Assembly: GCA_023105745.1 (NCBI GenBank)
Contig: JALGQZ010000014.1
Location: 9,791,888-9,855,887 of the forward strand
Origin: Austropuccinia psidii
Taxonomy: Eukaryota; Basidiomycota; Pucciniomycetes; Pucciniales; Sphaerophragmiaceae
Length of the DNA: 64,000 nucleotides
Direction: 5' to 3'
In this document: piece by piece, positions 46,244 to 56,608 of the stretch
Position numbering within the stretch: the stretch's first letter is position 1
Layout of the letters: each line of letters starts with the position of its first letter
The notes under the pieces: model-generated
What the model was told of the DNA's origin: nothing
The model's database searches: none
What the model saw: the letters and a program-made list of their open reading frames with translations, nothing else
Program-made: the position numbers and the translations under genes

Positions 46244-49061
46244 GTGGGAATCATGATGTGTTCAATGGTTCTCACTTATTTCCTTCAAGAGCACAATTGT
46301 GCACTCTAAATACTAGTGTCAAGAAGTCTTTAAAGTTTATCATTTTTTCTTCTGTCTCTGATATTTTTATAGTATTTTCATTGATTCTGGTGCTACAAAA
46401 TCTTTTATTGCAAAGAATTTTGTTCTCAAGTACTCATTGACTCTGTCAGAGCGCCCTGAAAAGATTCCTCTTTTCATTCTGGATTCTAATGAATCCCCTG
46501 CCTTGTTCATCACTCATTATACCAAATGGGTGGTTGACTTGCCTTTCTTCCCAAGCTTTGAATGGGACTTCTTTATCATAGATTCACCCAAGGTAGAAGA
46601 CCTGATGTCGGGCTATGATTTCCTTTACCGTTTTAATCCCATTATTGATTGTAAAAATGGATTGATCACCTATGATTCTAGTCATAAGGATTCTAGTGGT
46701 ATTATTCCTTCTACTAGTAATGACTTTGCCACTGCTGTCAACAGTGTTGCTCTGGCTGGTGAACTTAAGACACCTTCCCTTCCTTCTTCTGTCCATATCC
46801 CTTCCATCAATCACTCACAGTCATTACTTCCATTGAGAGATGAAGTCTTGAAAGAGATAAAGGATTTTGGAGAGAATGTTGCCATATCTTCACTTCATCT
46901 CTTTCAAGGGGATATGGACCTTCCTCCTTTATCTTTTCATGCATCCCTGGAGGAGCAGTGGGATGAGGAGGAAGATCCAGAAGAAATTGAAACTGTGTTG
47001 AAGGTTGTCCCTCCTGCTTATGACCACTATTTTGATGTATTCTCCAAGGTGAAAGCAGAGAAACTTCCTCCACACCGCACCTGTGATCACCATATTGAAT
47101 TGGAGGGTCTTCTACCTCCAATTGGTGTTATCTACTCCTTATCAAATAAAGAGTCAGAAACACTACGGGCCTACATTTCAGAGAATGTAGAGAAAGGTTT
47201 CATTAGACCAAGATCCTCTTCAACTGGAGCACCTGTCCTTTTTGTCAAGAAAAAGGATGGAGGTCTTTGTTTGTGTGTTGATTACCGCAAACTCAATGCT
47301 GTCACTAGGAAGAACAGATACCCTGTTCCTCCTATGAACCAGCTCCTTACCGTATTCAACGGTTCCACTATCTTCTCCAAGATAGATTTGCGTGGTGCAT
47401 ATAACCTTCTGAGAATCAAGGAGGGGGATGAGCACTTAACTGCCTCTAGAACCAAATATGGTAGTTATGAGTATTTGGTCATGCCATTTGGTTTGACCAA
47501 TGCTCCTGCTTCTTTCAAGAATCTTGTGAATGATATATTTGCAGATCTCTTGGATGTGTTTTTTGTGGTTTATCTAGATGATATTATGGTATTCTCAAGT
47601 TCTGAGCAAGAAAATGTCAAACATGTGACCTCTGTCCTCCAAAGACTCAGAGAGAATAATTTATTTGCCAAAGCCTCCAAGTGTGTATTCCATGCCTCAA
47701 GTGTGGAATACTTGGGCTATGTTGTTTCAAGTGATGGCCTCAAGAAGGATTCTTTAAAAGTTCAGCAGATCCTTGATTGGCCTCAGCCCAGAAACAACAA
47801 AGCACTTCAATCCTTTCTTGGCTTTGCCAATTTTTATCGTTGTTTCATTAAAAATTATTTTAAAAAAATCACTTCTCTCACTTCCCTCCTTAAAAAAGAT
47901 TCTCCTTTCATCTTCAATGAGGAAGCTCTTAGTCAGTTTCAAGCACTCAAAGAACCTTTCACCTCTGCTCCTATCTTATCCCATTTCAATCCATCTCTAC
48001 CTACTTTTGTAGAGATTGATGCTTCTGATTATGCATTGGGCGCCATACTGAGTCAGGTGAATGACTCAGGAAAGCACCCCATTACATTTGATAGTTGCAA
48101 GCTTCTCCCAGCTGAGCTGAACTATGAAATTCATGACAAGGAACTCCTTGGCATAGTTTGGGCTCTCAAGTGCTGGAGAGCATTTCTTCTCCCTCTTTCC
48201 AATTCTTTTGAGGTCTTGACAGACCACTCTTCCTTGCAGTATTTCATGTCTTCCAAAGTTCTTACTCATCATCAGGCCCATTGGGCTGAATTTCTCTCAG
48301 AATTTCATTTCACTATGACTTACCGCCCAGGCAGGCTGGCCACTTTACCAGATGCCTTGTCACGTCGGGACAACGTGTACCCAGAGAGGGGGGTGGACTT
48401 CATCAGCAAGAATCCTCAAAATTTTCATCAAGTACTTAAGCAAGATGGAATTCAAGAGTCAAGATTCTTCTCAATCAAAGTGGAGATTTTCTCAGATTTA
48501 GTGGACAAGATTCAAAAAGAAGTATGGCAAGACAAAGACTATAAAGAAATACTCAATCAACTAGCAAGAGGTGAATCAGTTCCAGATTATTCTCTTGAAC
48601 CTCAAGCCAAGTTATTATTATTCAAAGATAGAGTGGTAATCCCAAGCAATGAAGAACTTCAACTCAATATTCTTCAAAAGCGTCATGACTCACCATTGGC
48701 TGGCCATCCTGGCCAGCAGAAGACCCTCAAGCTCATCAAGAGGGATTTTTATTGGGCTGGCATGAATCAATTCATCAAAGACTATGTGTCCTCATGTCAG
48801 CAATGTTCAAGAAACAAGAACATTCATGACAAGAAGTTTGGATTACTCAAGCCTCTTTCAATTCCGTCTGGTCCTTGGAATTCATTATCAATGGACTTTA
48901 TCATTCAATTGCCCTTGTCAAACAACTTTGACTCAATTCTAGTAGTTGTGGACAGGTTCTCAAAAATGGCAATCTTCATTCCAACTTATGGAAAAATCAC
49001 TGCTCTGGACTTAGCTCAAATTTTCATTAGTCATGTATTTTCCAAGCATGGCCTTCCAGTC
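46244..49061 (+). pseudogene. S1 pol, part 1: protease, RT, RNase H, integrase (split by SL)
   Basis: The pol frame is -1 to gag. A one-base contraction in the T run near 46365 (relative to S2) separates the gag overlap from the protease. From DSGATKSF (46383) onward it is open: aspartic protease; RT with VDYRKLNAVTRKNRYPVPP, FGLTNAPASF and YLDDIMVFSS; RNase H with EIDASDYALGAILSQ; integrase HDSPLAGHPGQQKT, CQQCSRNK, LSMDFIIQLP. The solo LTR begins after GLPV. Residue changes such as GGLCLCVDYR for GGLRLWVDYR in S2 may weaken the RT. Confidence 0.92.
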
Positions 49062-50499
49062 TGTCAGCCTGTGACTCAAAACCAGAGCACAAGCATGACA
49101 GCCAAAATACCATAAACCAAATGGTATAGCCAAAATACCACCAAAACATGGAACTGAGCTAAATTAGCTCAAAAGGTATCAAAAGAAAGAGGAAACTTAC
49201 CTCTTCCTGAAAATATAAGTCTCATCACCATAGGACAAGAAATAACAAAGTTATTCCTGCTCAAAGTTATTTCTGAGTATAAACCTTAATTTTCACCTCT
49301 CATCTAAAATCTAGAAGGAGAGGCTTAACCCCATCAAATGGGTACTCAAAATGAAGCTCTAAGCCAGGGCTATCCAATGGTACCAGCCAAACTGAGCTAG
49401 CACCAGTATTACTTGAGTTATGGTCAAATTCAGACCAAATAAGGGTGAACAAAACATTCACCTCTCATCTAACTTTTACAGTTTTAGTGTGAGATACCTG
49501 AAGTGGGGCCTTTTTGGAAAGAGCACAATCAGGGCTATCTGATGGTGCCATCCATTTCCTCATAGCTCAACTACAACAGAAGTTATTGGCCAAACAAGCT
49601 TAATACAGCTTTTGCCCAAACCACACCAATGTACAAAAATACTTGTACATGGGATAACTTTGCCATATTTAATGATAACCATGTCAAGTTGGGTACCATT
49701 GTGTAGAGCTCATATAGAGCTATTCAATGAACAAATTCTGAGCTTGATATCTCAAACACTGACAGAGTTATGACCATTTTAAGGTCAAAATCCCACCTGC
49801 TGTCATATACAGCCTTACCATGGGATAATATCACATAACCATGAATATGAGGTGTCAAATAGACAAAGAAGCATGTTTTTACTTCAATACCTCATATTTC
49901 AGTCAATACTGGGGTCCCATACAGTTTCTGTACAGCATTCTACGGGTCATACACGTCAGAATCAGGCTGTGAGGTCCCCAGATCAAAGTTTTCACCCTGT
50001 ATTGGTGAAAACTGCCCAGATGTGGTTTCAAAACCACATCTGAGCCCAATACAGGGTATACAGGCTGTTTGCAAACCACAAGCCTGTCATAGAGAGTGAA
50101 AAAATCTTCACTTCCTCTACGTGGAAAGGTCTAGCAGCCTTTCCACCTCAATTTCAGGATAAAAGGAGGGCTTTTCACAGCCAAAAGCCTTTCCTCATCC
50201 TGCTCTTGAATACCCTACGTAGTAAACTGTCAAAAACAGTTTTACTCTTGGGTAATAAACAGGTATACTCTTAATTTAAAAGTATTGTAGTCTTTATTAT
50301 TGTAACCCAACAGGTAAAGCTGCATCCAGGGCTTTCAACAGCGCTCACCACCACTATATCTCTATAGTAAAGCCCTTAATACCTTAATTCTATCATCTAT
50401 TATCAACTTTATTATCTTTTAAAGCTATTTTTACCGTGTCACAGTCATAGTTAAAGCCTGTAAATACTTATATACACCTTTATCATAGACTCAACCTGA
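49062..50499 (+). mobile_element. SL: solo LTR inserted in S1 integrase
   Basis: Starts TGTCAGCC and ends ACCTGA|CAGTC; the 5-bp CAGTC occurs on both sides (49057-49061 and 50500-50504). TGTCAG/CTGACA inverted ends are visible if two duplication bases are counted. No ORF. A TATA-like GATAAAAGG at 50158 and AATACAG motifs suggest promoter function. Strand assigned from TG...TATA order. The exact right end is uncertain by two bases. Confidence 0.75.
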
Positions 50500-50504
50500 C
50501 AGTC

Positions 50505-51401
50505 AGTATCGTCAGTGATAGAGGATCTGTATTTGTTTCATCATTTTGGACTCAATTATGTCAGCAGCTCAAGATATCAAGAGATATTTCAACTGCTTTT
50601 CATCCTGAAACAGCTGGACAGACAGAGAGGGTCAATCAGATACTAGAACAGTACCTTTGGATGTATGTCAGCTATCATCAAGATGACTGGTACACCTGGC
50701 TCCCTCTGGCTGAATTTGCCTATAATAATGCAGAACATTCATCAACCAAGCAATCACCTCTTTTCACCATTTATGAAAGAAATCCCAGCTTTGACTTAAT
50801 CCATATTTCTCAAGACTCACCTGCTGGAAACGTATCAACAAAACTCCAATCAGTACAGCAAGTTGTCAAAGAAGAATTAGAGTCAGCAATTAGGAGATTC
50901 AAGAAGTATGCAGATAGAAATAGGACAATTCCACCTGATTTCCAACCTGGGGACAAAGTATGGCTAGCTTCCAATAATATCAAGACAACAAGACCCACCA
51001 AGAGATTATCAGAAAGATGGTTGGGACCTTTTGAAGTTCTGAAGAAGATTGGCAGCCATGCATATAACCTCAAGTTGCCTGAGCAATGGAAGTCAGTTCA
51101 CCCTGTCTTTCATGTGTCCTTATTAGAACAAGTAAAGCATTCAACTATCCCAAATCAACATCAATTGCCACCACCACCAATCCTAGTGGAGGAGCAAGAA
51201 GAATGGGAAGTGGCTCAGGTTCTGTACTCAAAACTCAAAAGAGGTAAATTATGGTATCTTGTAGAGTGGAAAGGATTCAGTGAAGACCCAGAAAGAACCA
51301 CTTGGGAACCAGCTTCCAACCTTACCAACTCACCAGACCTTTTCAAGGATTTCCATTCATTATATCTAGACAAGCCTGGTTCAAATACCTCAAGAGTTTG
51401 A
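50505..51401 (+). pseudogene. S1 pol, part 2: integrase C-terminus and chromodomain
   Basis: Continues directly from the pre-insertion codon: VSDRGS (second catalytic Asp), HPETAGQTERVNQILEQYL (catalytic Glu), then WLPLAEFAYNNAEHSSTKQS, the GDKVWLAS barrel and a classical chromodomain (WEVAQVLYSKLKRGKLWYLV, WKGFSEDPERTTWEP). Chromodomains guide integration to modified chromatin in chromoviruses. No stop inside; ends TGA after NTSRV. Confidence 0.92.
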
Positions 51402-53160
51402 TTATGGTGCTTGGTGGGGAGAAGAAGTTATGAAAGTAAGTTCCTCTCCTGGCATGCACCTTTAAGGGGGTATTCTACCCAAATGTTGTTGTAAGCATGA
51501 CCTTGGCCACTTTGTGAGCACTTGTCAATTCTTTGGACAGGTTCAGGAAGCATACAACACCAATACCCTCCGATTTTGACCGTATCAAGATATGGCCAAA
51601 TGTTTCTTTCTTTATTTTTCTTTTCTTTTCTCTTATTTATCATTACATTTATGCCAATCCTCCTAATTCAAGTCATTTATGGCAATTCCTTTCAGAAGTC
51701 ATTTATGGCAATTTTTTTCATTTTTATGGTGCTTGGTGGGGAGTGGAAGTTATGAAAGGAAGTTCCATCTCCTGTTATGCATCCCTGAGGGTTCTACTTC
51801 TTGTAAAACATTACCTTGGTCATTCTGTGAGCATCAAATGCTTGGTTTTCATTTTTCAGACACTTCTTGGCCAGAATCAAGCAACTCACCACAAGGAGGA
51901 CCAGCCATCAGGATTTTTCTTTATTTCTTTTCTTTACTCTAATTTTCTCTTATTATTTCATTTTCTTTCTTTTCTTTACTTGTATAATTTTGTTTCTTTT
52001 TATTTCTTTAAAGCAGCAGCATCCCCTCCCCAAGTCACGTATTGGGAGGTTCCATATATCTTTTATTTTTCTTTTTTCTTTTAGTAGTATAAGAGTGGAA
52101 ATAGAAGTCAATCCAAACACAACAAGGACACGGAAACTAGTTTCTCTACCCAATCATCAAAAGCTTACCGGAAGTCATTTTTTGGTTCATCTTCATACCG
52201 GTCAAATTTGGCAATGCAGATGCAGAAGATTCAAGACGTCCAAATCAGTCCACTTCAATCCAAAGGAAATTGACCTCAAGAATGGGGCCATAACTCATTT
52301 ATGGCCCCCCTCAAAGCCTCAATAATGAAGGTTCAAGGCCCTTTTAGGGCTGAATTCATCACTGTGGGCCCCCCCTGCATCTTTGGGGAGGCCATGATCT
52401 TGGTGGCCCTGGACCCCATCAATGGGCCCAGGCCATAAAGGTGGGTGTCTTGGACTCTGGGCCAATTTATGGTCCCCATCAAATTTGGACCCAGGGGGTC
52501 CATTTTAGTCCTGGGGGCCTCCAATAGCCCCCACGGACCATAGGACCCAAAAGACTCCAATAGGCCAAAAATGGCCATAAACTCCAAAATCGTCAAAACC
52601 CACCAAGAAACCCAAAAAGGCCAAAATGGCCATAAAGACATAAAATGGGAAAATTGGCCATAGAATGCAGAAAAAGCCAAGAACCAAAGAAAACGCCAAA
52701 ATGGCCATAGAGACATAAATCATCAGTTTTCATCAGAGAAAAGGCCAAAGGCCACAATCATCATGGAATGCTGGTTGAGGCCATTTCCAAGGTCAATGGG
52801 GACAAGACCCCTGGAAGGTGGAATTCCTGGATTTCTTCGAATTGGGCTTGCAAGATGAGTACACTTCATATACTCATCTGGCATCATTTTGGGATACAAC
52901 CCAAGGCCAGGCCCAAGGACAATCATTGATTGAATCAGACAAAGAATGCATATTTTGAGGTGGAACACTTACTCAAGTTTGAAAAAGGGGGGATCAATTT
53001 GATTGACAGAGAAGAATTTAAAAGGATTTTCAGGATAAGGTTCAAGAGGAAAAGAGTTTCAAAGGAAATTTTTTGGAAAAATGTGGGGAAATGAGATGCC
53101 ACTCAACAGTCACAGGGTATTATGGTGTTCAGGAGCCCACCAGTTTCAAGAGGGGGATAC
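51402..53160 (+). other. S1 3' noncoding region and polypurine tract
   Basis: About 1.76 kb with no convincing ORF. It holds two diverged copies of a ~130-bp block (51404 and 51726, starting ATGGTGCTTGGTGGGGA), a stretch dense in GGCCATAA/ATGGCC (52300-52720), and a purine tract AAGAGGGGGATAC just before the 3' LTR. S2 has the same layout. Confidence 0.75.
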
Positions 53161-53920
53161 TGTAACAACCATCCATCAGGGGTAAGGGTATTCATTCATA
53201 TACCCACTCAAACACCTCAAATCAGCAAATCCAGTATGTGCATCAGCATTCAGTTTCAGCAATCTTCATTCTGAAACATGCATACAGCTTGGTACATCAA
53301 TACAGCCTGTCAATACCTATACAGGTTGGATTCACCCAATACAGTTTCAATACACCAGTATGAAACTGTATGATCACTCAAATACACCACACCTCTTGTA
53401 CAGGTTCTGTACAGCTGTACAGGACCTGTATTGGCCAGACTCAATTGGATAATTCATTCCTCTCATGAAAATTCTTCCTCTGGATCAGGGCTGGTGTTTC
53501 TCACATATACCAGCCCTTCTTTCTCCCCACTGGGGACTTTTACCCAGTTAATTAATTTAGTTTATTTATTATTTTATAATTATTCTTATCCTTATTTTGG
53601 GTATTATAATTGTTTGACTTTAAGTTAGTCTTTGCATTTCTCTCTTTGCCTGTATAGTATGAGTTTGGTGGCCATATCCTTATTAACCCTTCTCTTTCCA
53701 TTCTGACAGGTTGAAATAGTGGACTTGGACTTGTTTGTGGTTGGCTCTTCTATTCTTTATTCTTATTCTTTTTGTTGCTGCTTTGTATATTCATTCTTCT
53801 AGTAATTCATCTTTAACACTCTTAAGTGTATCCTTTCTTACCATATCTTTGAGCCCTCCATAAGTGAGTCCCAGTTTACTGAGTTCCAGGCCCTCTTCAC
53901 TTTGAAGAGCCCCTGTGACA
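53161..53920 (+). repeat. S1 3' LTR (760 bp)
   Basis: Same as 43393-44120 except for scattered substitutions and the extra 32 bp. Confidence 0.95.
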
Positions 53921-53925
53921 CAAAG

Positions 53926-54317
53926 GCCCAAAGAAACTTAAAGATTTTTATGTAGGACCTTTTGTTATTGTTGCCTCACATGGAACCAATGAAGTTCAAG
54001 TGGAATTGAGTGGTAAATTGGAAAATAAACACCCCACTTTTCCAGTCAGCTTGATAAAACCTTATCAACCAGCTGATAAAGAATTGTTTCCTTTGAGGAA
54101 CCCAGCTCTTTTAACTGTACCACCAGTGGCACAGAATGAAGACAGAAAGATAAAGAAAGTCATCAAAGAAAGGAGACTTAGGGGTAAAAATCGAAGAGAA
54201 TATCTTGTCAGATATAGAAATCCAGTACATGAAGATGAATGGCTTGCAGAATCAGAAATACCTGACTCAGATAAACTCTTCAGAAGATTTAGACATGAAA
54301 GAAGGCCACAAGCCTGA
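53926..54317 (+). pseudogene. G2 ORF2, last part: integrase C-terminus and chromodomain-like tail
   Basis: Resumes the interrupted Gly codon after S1 and stays open to TGA at 54315-54317: KKLKDFYVGPFVIV, NKHPTFPVSLIKPYQ, REYLVRYRNPVHEDEWLAES. Matches the ends of G3 and G4. Joining it to 38844-43392 gives 1647 codons with no net frameshift. Confidence 0.9.
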
Positions 54318-54419
54318 ATATTTCTATGAATTTGCTTTAAATTACTTGATCTGAGTAATGTAAAGAGGTGGGACAGTGGACATTAACCCCCCTTTGAACC
54401 TTTTTTCTTCATACCATTG

Positions 54420-54442
54420 ATAAAATTGTAGTACAATTTTAT
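54420..54442. terminator. Perfect inverted repeat before G2 polypurine tract
   Basis: 11-bp arms ATAAAATTGTA and TACAATTTTAT with a 1-base centre, 17 bases before the LTR. It may form a cruciform or hairpin; a terminator role is only a guess. Confidence 0.3.
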
Positions 54443-54448
54443 TTTTTG

Positions 54449-54459
54449 GTGGGATGGAA
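54449..54459 (+). other. G2 polypurine tract
   Basis: GTGGGATGGAA before the 3' LTR start TGTGAGCC at 54460; weaker than the G3/G4 tract. Confidence 0.65.
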
Positions 54460-55033
54460 TGTGAGCCTTGAGGTATATTTTACATACCCAAATAGGTCAC
54501 AATTATCTTAAAAATAAATTTTGAATTATGCATAACTCATAATTCATGCATATATCCAAAATTAATCATTTTTGATTTCAGAAAAGATGAATAAATTTTT
54601 ATTGAGTAAGTAAATCCATGGATTTAAAGCCAGATTTGGATTTTACACAAAAATTCACCTAGGGTAGCTCCATAGGGTGAATAAGCTCAAATTAAGTCTT
54701 TGAGGTGGTAATATGGAAGATACTTCAATACAACATAAAAGATCCATGAAGATTTTTGTTTTTCTTAATTTCACGCCAAAATAATGGGAATGTGAGAAAT
54801 CCCATGTTCTATATACACTAAGAATAGTGTTATGCATGTTTTGGGCACTTAATATCATGGTATTCTTACACAGAATTTTGGTACACCCATAGTAGATATC
54901 TCACTTGAAGCTCAATTTTCTATTTTGACGTGAAAAATAAGCAAGGGGGACAAAAGACATCAAAGAGAGCCAGGACACCCAACTTCTGAGGCCTCAGAGG
55001 CATGGAAATCTGCAAAGATTGGATCCCTGGCTG
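54460..55033 (+). repeat. G2 3' LTR, truncated by S2
   Basis: Begins TGTGAGCCTTGAGG and aligns with 15373 onward until GGATCCCTGGCTG, where S2 begins. The rest lies beyond the window. Confidence 0.88.
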
Positions 55034-55812
55034 TGTCACAGGCAAGGAGGCAGGGGCATTACCAATCATCTTCAACAATCATTACCTCAGTGGTACCCTT
55101 CAACACCCAATCAGCAACAATCATTATTTCATGGATACCCTTCAAAACCCAATCAGCAAGGGGGTTTTCTTCTACATTCTCCAAATACAGTTTCAGACCT
55201 CAATACAGTTTCATACAGGCAAGACCCAAATACAGGATTCACCAAATACAAGCCTTTCATCCTTACAGGCGCAAATACCTGTATTGACTGTATAACCTGT
55301 ATTGGATTCACCAATACAGGATTCAATCCCACATCCAACTTCTTCCAGCATACAGGCCAGTATCTCAACACTCAAACTCCAAGGCTGGTATTTCTCACAT
55401 ATACCAGCCCCTCTTCATCCGCCTGGGGGTTTTTCCCCCAGTTAATTAAAATATTGGATTTATTATTGAATATTATTTTATTTCTCATTTTAAGAAATAT
55501 TATTTTATTATTTATTAAGTTAGTCTTTGCCTTCCCTCACCTGTTCAGTAGAGTCCTGGTGGCCATATCCTTTATTAATCCTTTTCTCTTTTCTGAACAG
55601 GTTGAAACAGTGGTACAGGATTATTTGTGGTTGGCTCTTTATTATTGCTTTTGTTTTCCTCTCATATCTCTCAACTCTTATTATTTTATGACTAGGAAAT
55701 TATTATCTTACTTCATTACTCTTATCATTTGAGTATCTCATTTTGAGCCCTCCATAAGTAAGTCTGTTCACTGAGTGCCAGGCCCTCTTCACTTAGAAGA
55801 GCCCCTGTGACA
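55034..55812 (+). repeat. S2 5' LTR (779 bp)
   Basis: TGTCACAGG to CCCTGTGACA. U3 rich in AATACAG/CTGTATT. TATA-like CATATAC at 55398-55404, hairpin CTGGGGG/CCCCCAG at 55423-55441. Confidence 0.95.
55440..55453 (+). promoter_or_regulatory. S2 predicted RNA 5' end / self-primer
   Basis: AGTTAATTAAAATA is the exact reverse complement of 55814-55827, one base after the LTR. Same 42-nt distance from the TATA-like box as in S1, but with a different sequence that covaries with its partner. Confidence 0.65.
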
Positions 55813-56608
55813 TTATTTTAATTAACTCATAATTGCTTCTTTTTCTTTCATTCATTTTATTCATTTCTCTCATTCTTCAATTATGATCTTTTCATGATTT
55901 TATGATTTTTATGATTTTTATGATTTTTTCTCTCTCATCAATTTTCATCTCATTCTTTTCATTCAAATGAAAATTGATTCTCTTTCTCATTTCAAAAATT
56001 TCTGCTGACCATTTCACTTTATCATTATCATTCTCATTTCTCTTTTTTGTCTGAATTCAGGTTTCTATCAGGTTATTTGAGTGGAATTTTTTGGGTTAAT
56101 TGAATAATCATTCAGGGATTTTATTGATTTGGGGTATTCAGTGATTTTGGATTTTGAAATTTCTCAAGATTATTGATTGATTGATTGATTCCTCAAGACA
56201 TTGATTTCACCTCAAGATTTTGAATTGACCTTTATTGAATTGATTTGATTGACTTGATTTGACTCCTCAAGATAGCTGATTTATCCTCAAGATTTGATTT
56301 AATTGATTGATTTGAATTTGATTCCTCAAGAAAATTGAATTGACTTTTGAAGATATTGATTAAATTCCTCAAGACTTAATTGATTTGATTTTGAATTGAC
56401 TTGATTTAATTGATTTGACTTATTGATTGAAATTGATTATTCATAAGAATTTGACTTTGTCATCTTCACTCTTCAAGATTTATTCATATTGATTCACTTC
56501 AAGATTATTGATTGATTTCTCAAGTTCATCAAGATTTTCATTTGATTGTTTTGGTCAAGCCTTCTTTTATTCAAGGTATCATAAAGTTTTATTCATTCTT
56601 CTTTCATA
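55813..56608 (+). other. S2 leader with self-priming site and TTGATT/CTCAAGA repeats
   Basis: The primer site is 55814-55827. From about 56090 to 56560 the sequence is built of TTGATT, CCTCAAGA and related units. No ORF. Confidence 0.6.

Larger units (their letters stand above)
43393..53920 (+). mobile_element. S1: chromodomain Ty3/gypsy element, Tf1/sushi-like (10.5 kb)
   Basis: LTRs 43393-44120 and 53161-53920, TG...CA ends and a perfect duplication CAAAG (43388-43392 and 53921-53925) inside the G2 integrase. No tRNA-type primer site. Gag, pol with a C-terminal chromodomain, a long 3' noncoding region and a purine tract follow. A solo LTR (SL) sits in its integrase. Confidence 0.95.
15373..55033 (+). 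mobile_element. G2: Ty3/gypsy element carrying four later insertions
   Basis: G2 is recovered by removing G3, G4 and S1. Its 5' LTR is in three pieces (15373-16187, 26286-26869, 36957-37467). The body is 37468-43392 plus 53926-54459, and the 3' LTR begins at 54460 and is cut by S2 at 55034. Both LTRs begin TGTGAGCCTTGAGGTATATT. The target-site sequence at the left is TAACC (15368-15372); its partner is outside the window. ORF2 has eight in-frame stops but no net frameshift across the joined pieces. Confidence 0.88.

Noticed and set aside
49062..50499. SL as a DNA transposon because of the TGTCAG/CTGACA inverted ends
   Set aside because: The inverted ends are only 6 bp, the duplication is 5 bp, there is a TATA-like box and LTR-like layout and no transposase. 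A solo LTR fits better, although a nonautonomous DNA element is not fully excluded.
51533..52084. 183-codon plus-strand ORF rich in Phe/Ser/Leu after S1 pol
   Set aside because: T-rich low-complexity sequence in the 3' noncoding region; S2 has no equivalent protein at the same place.
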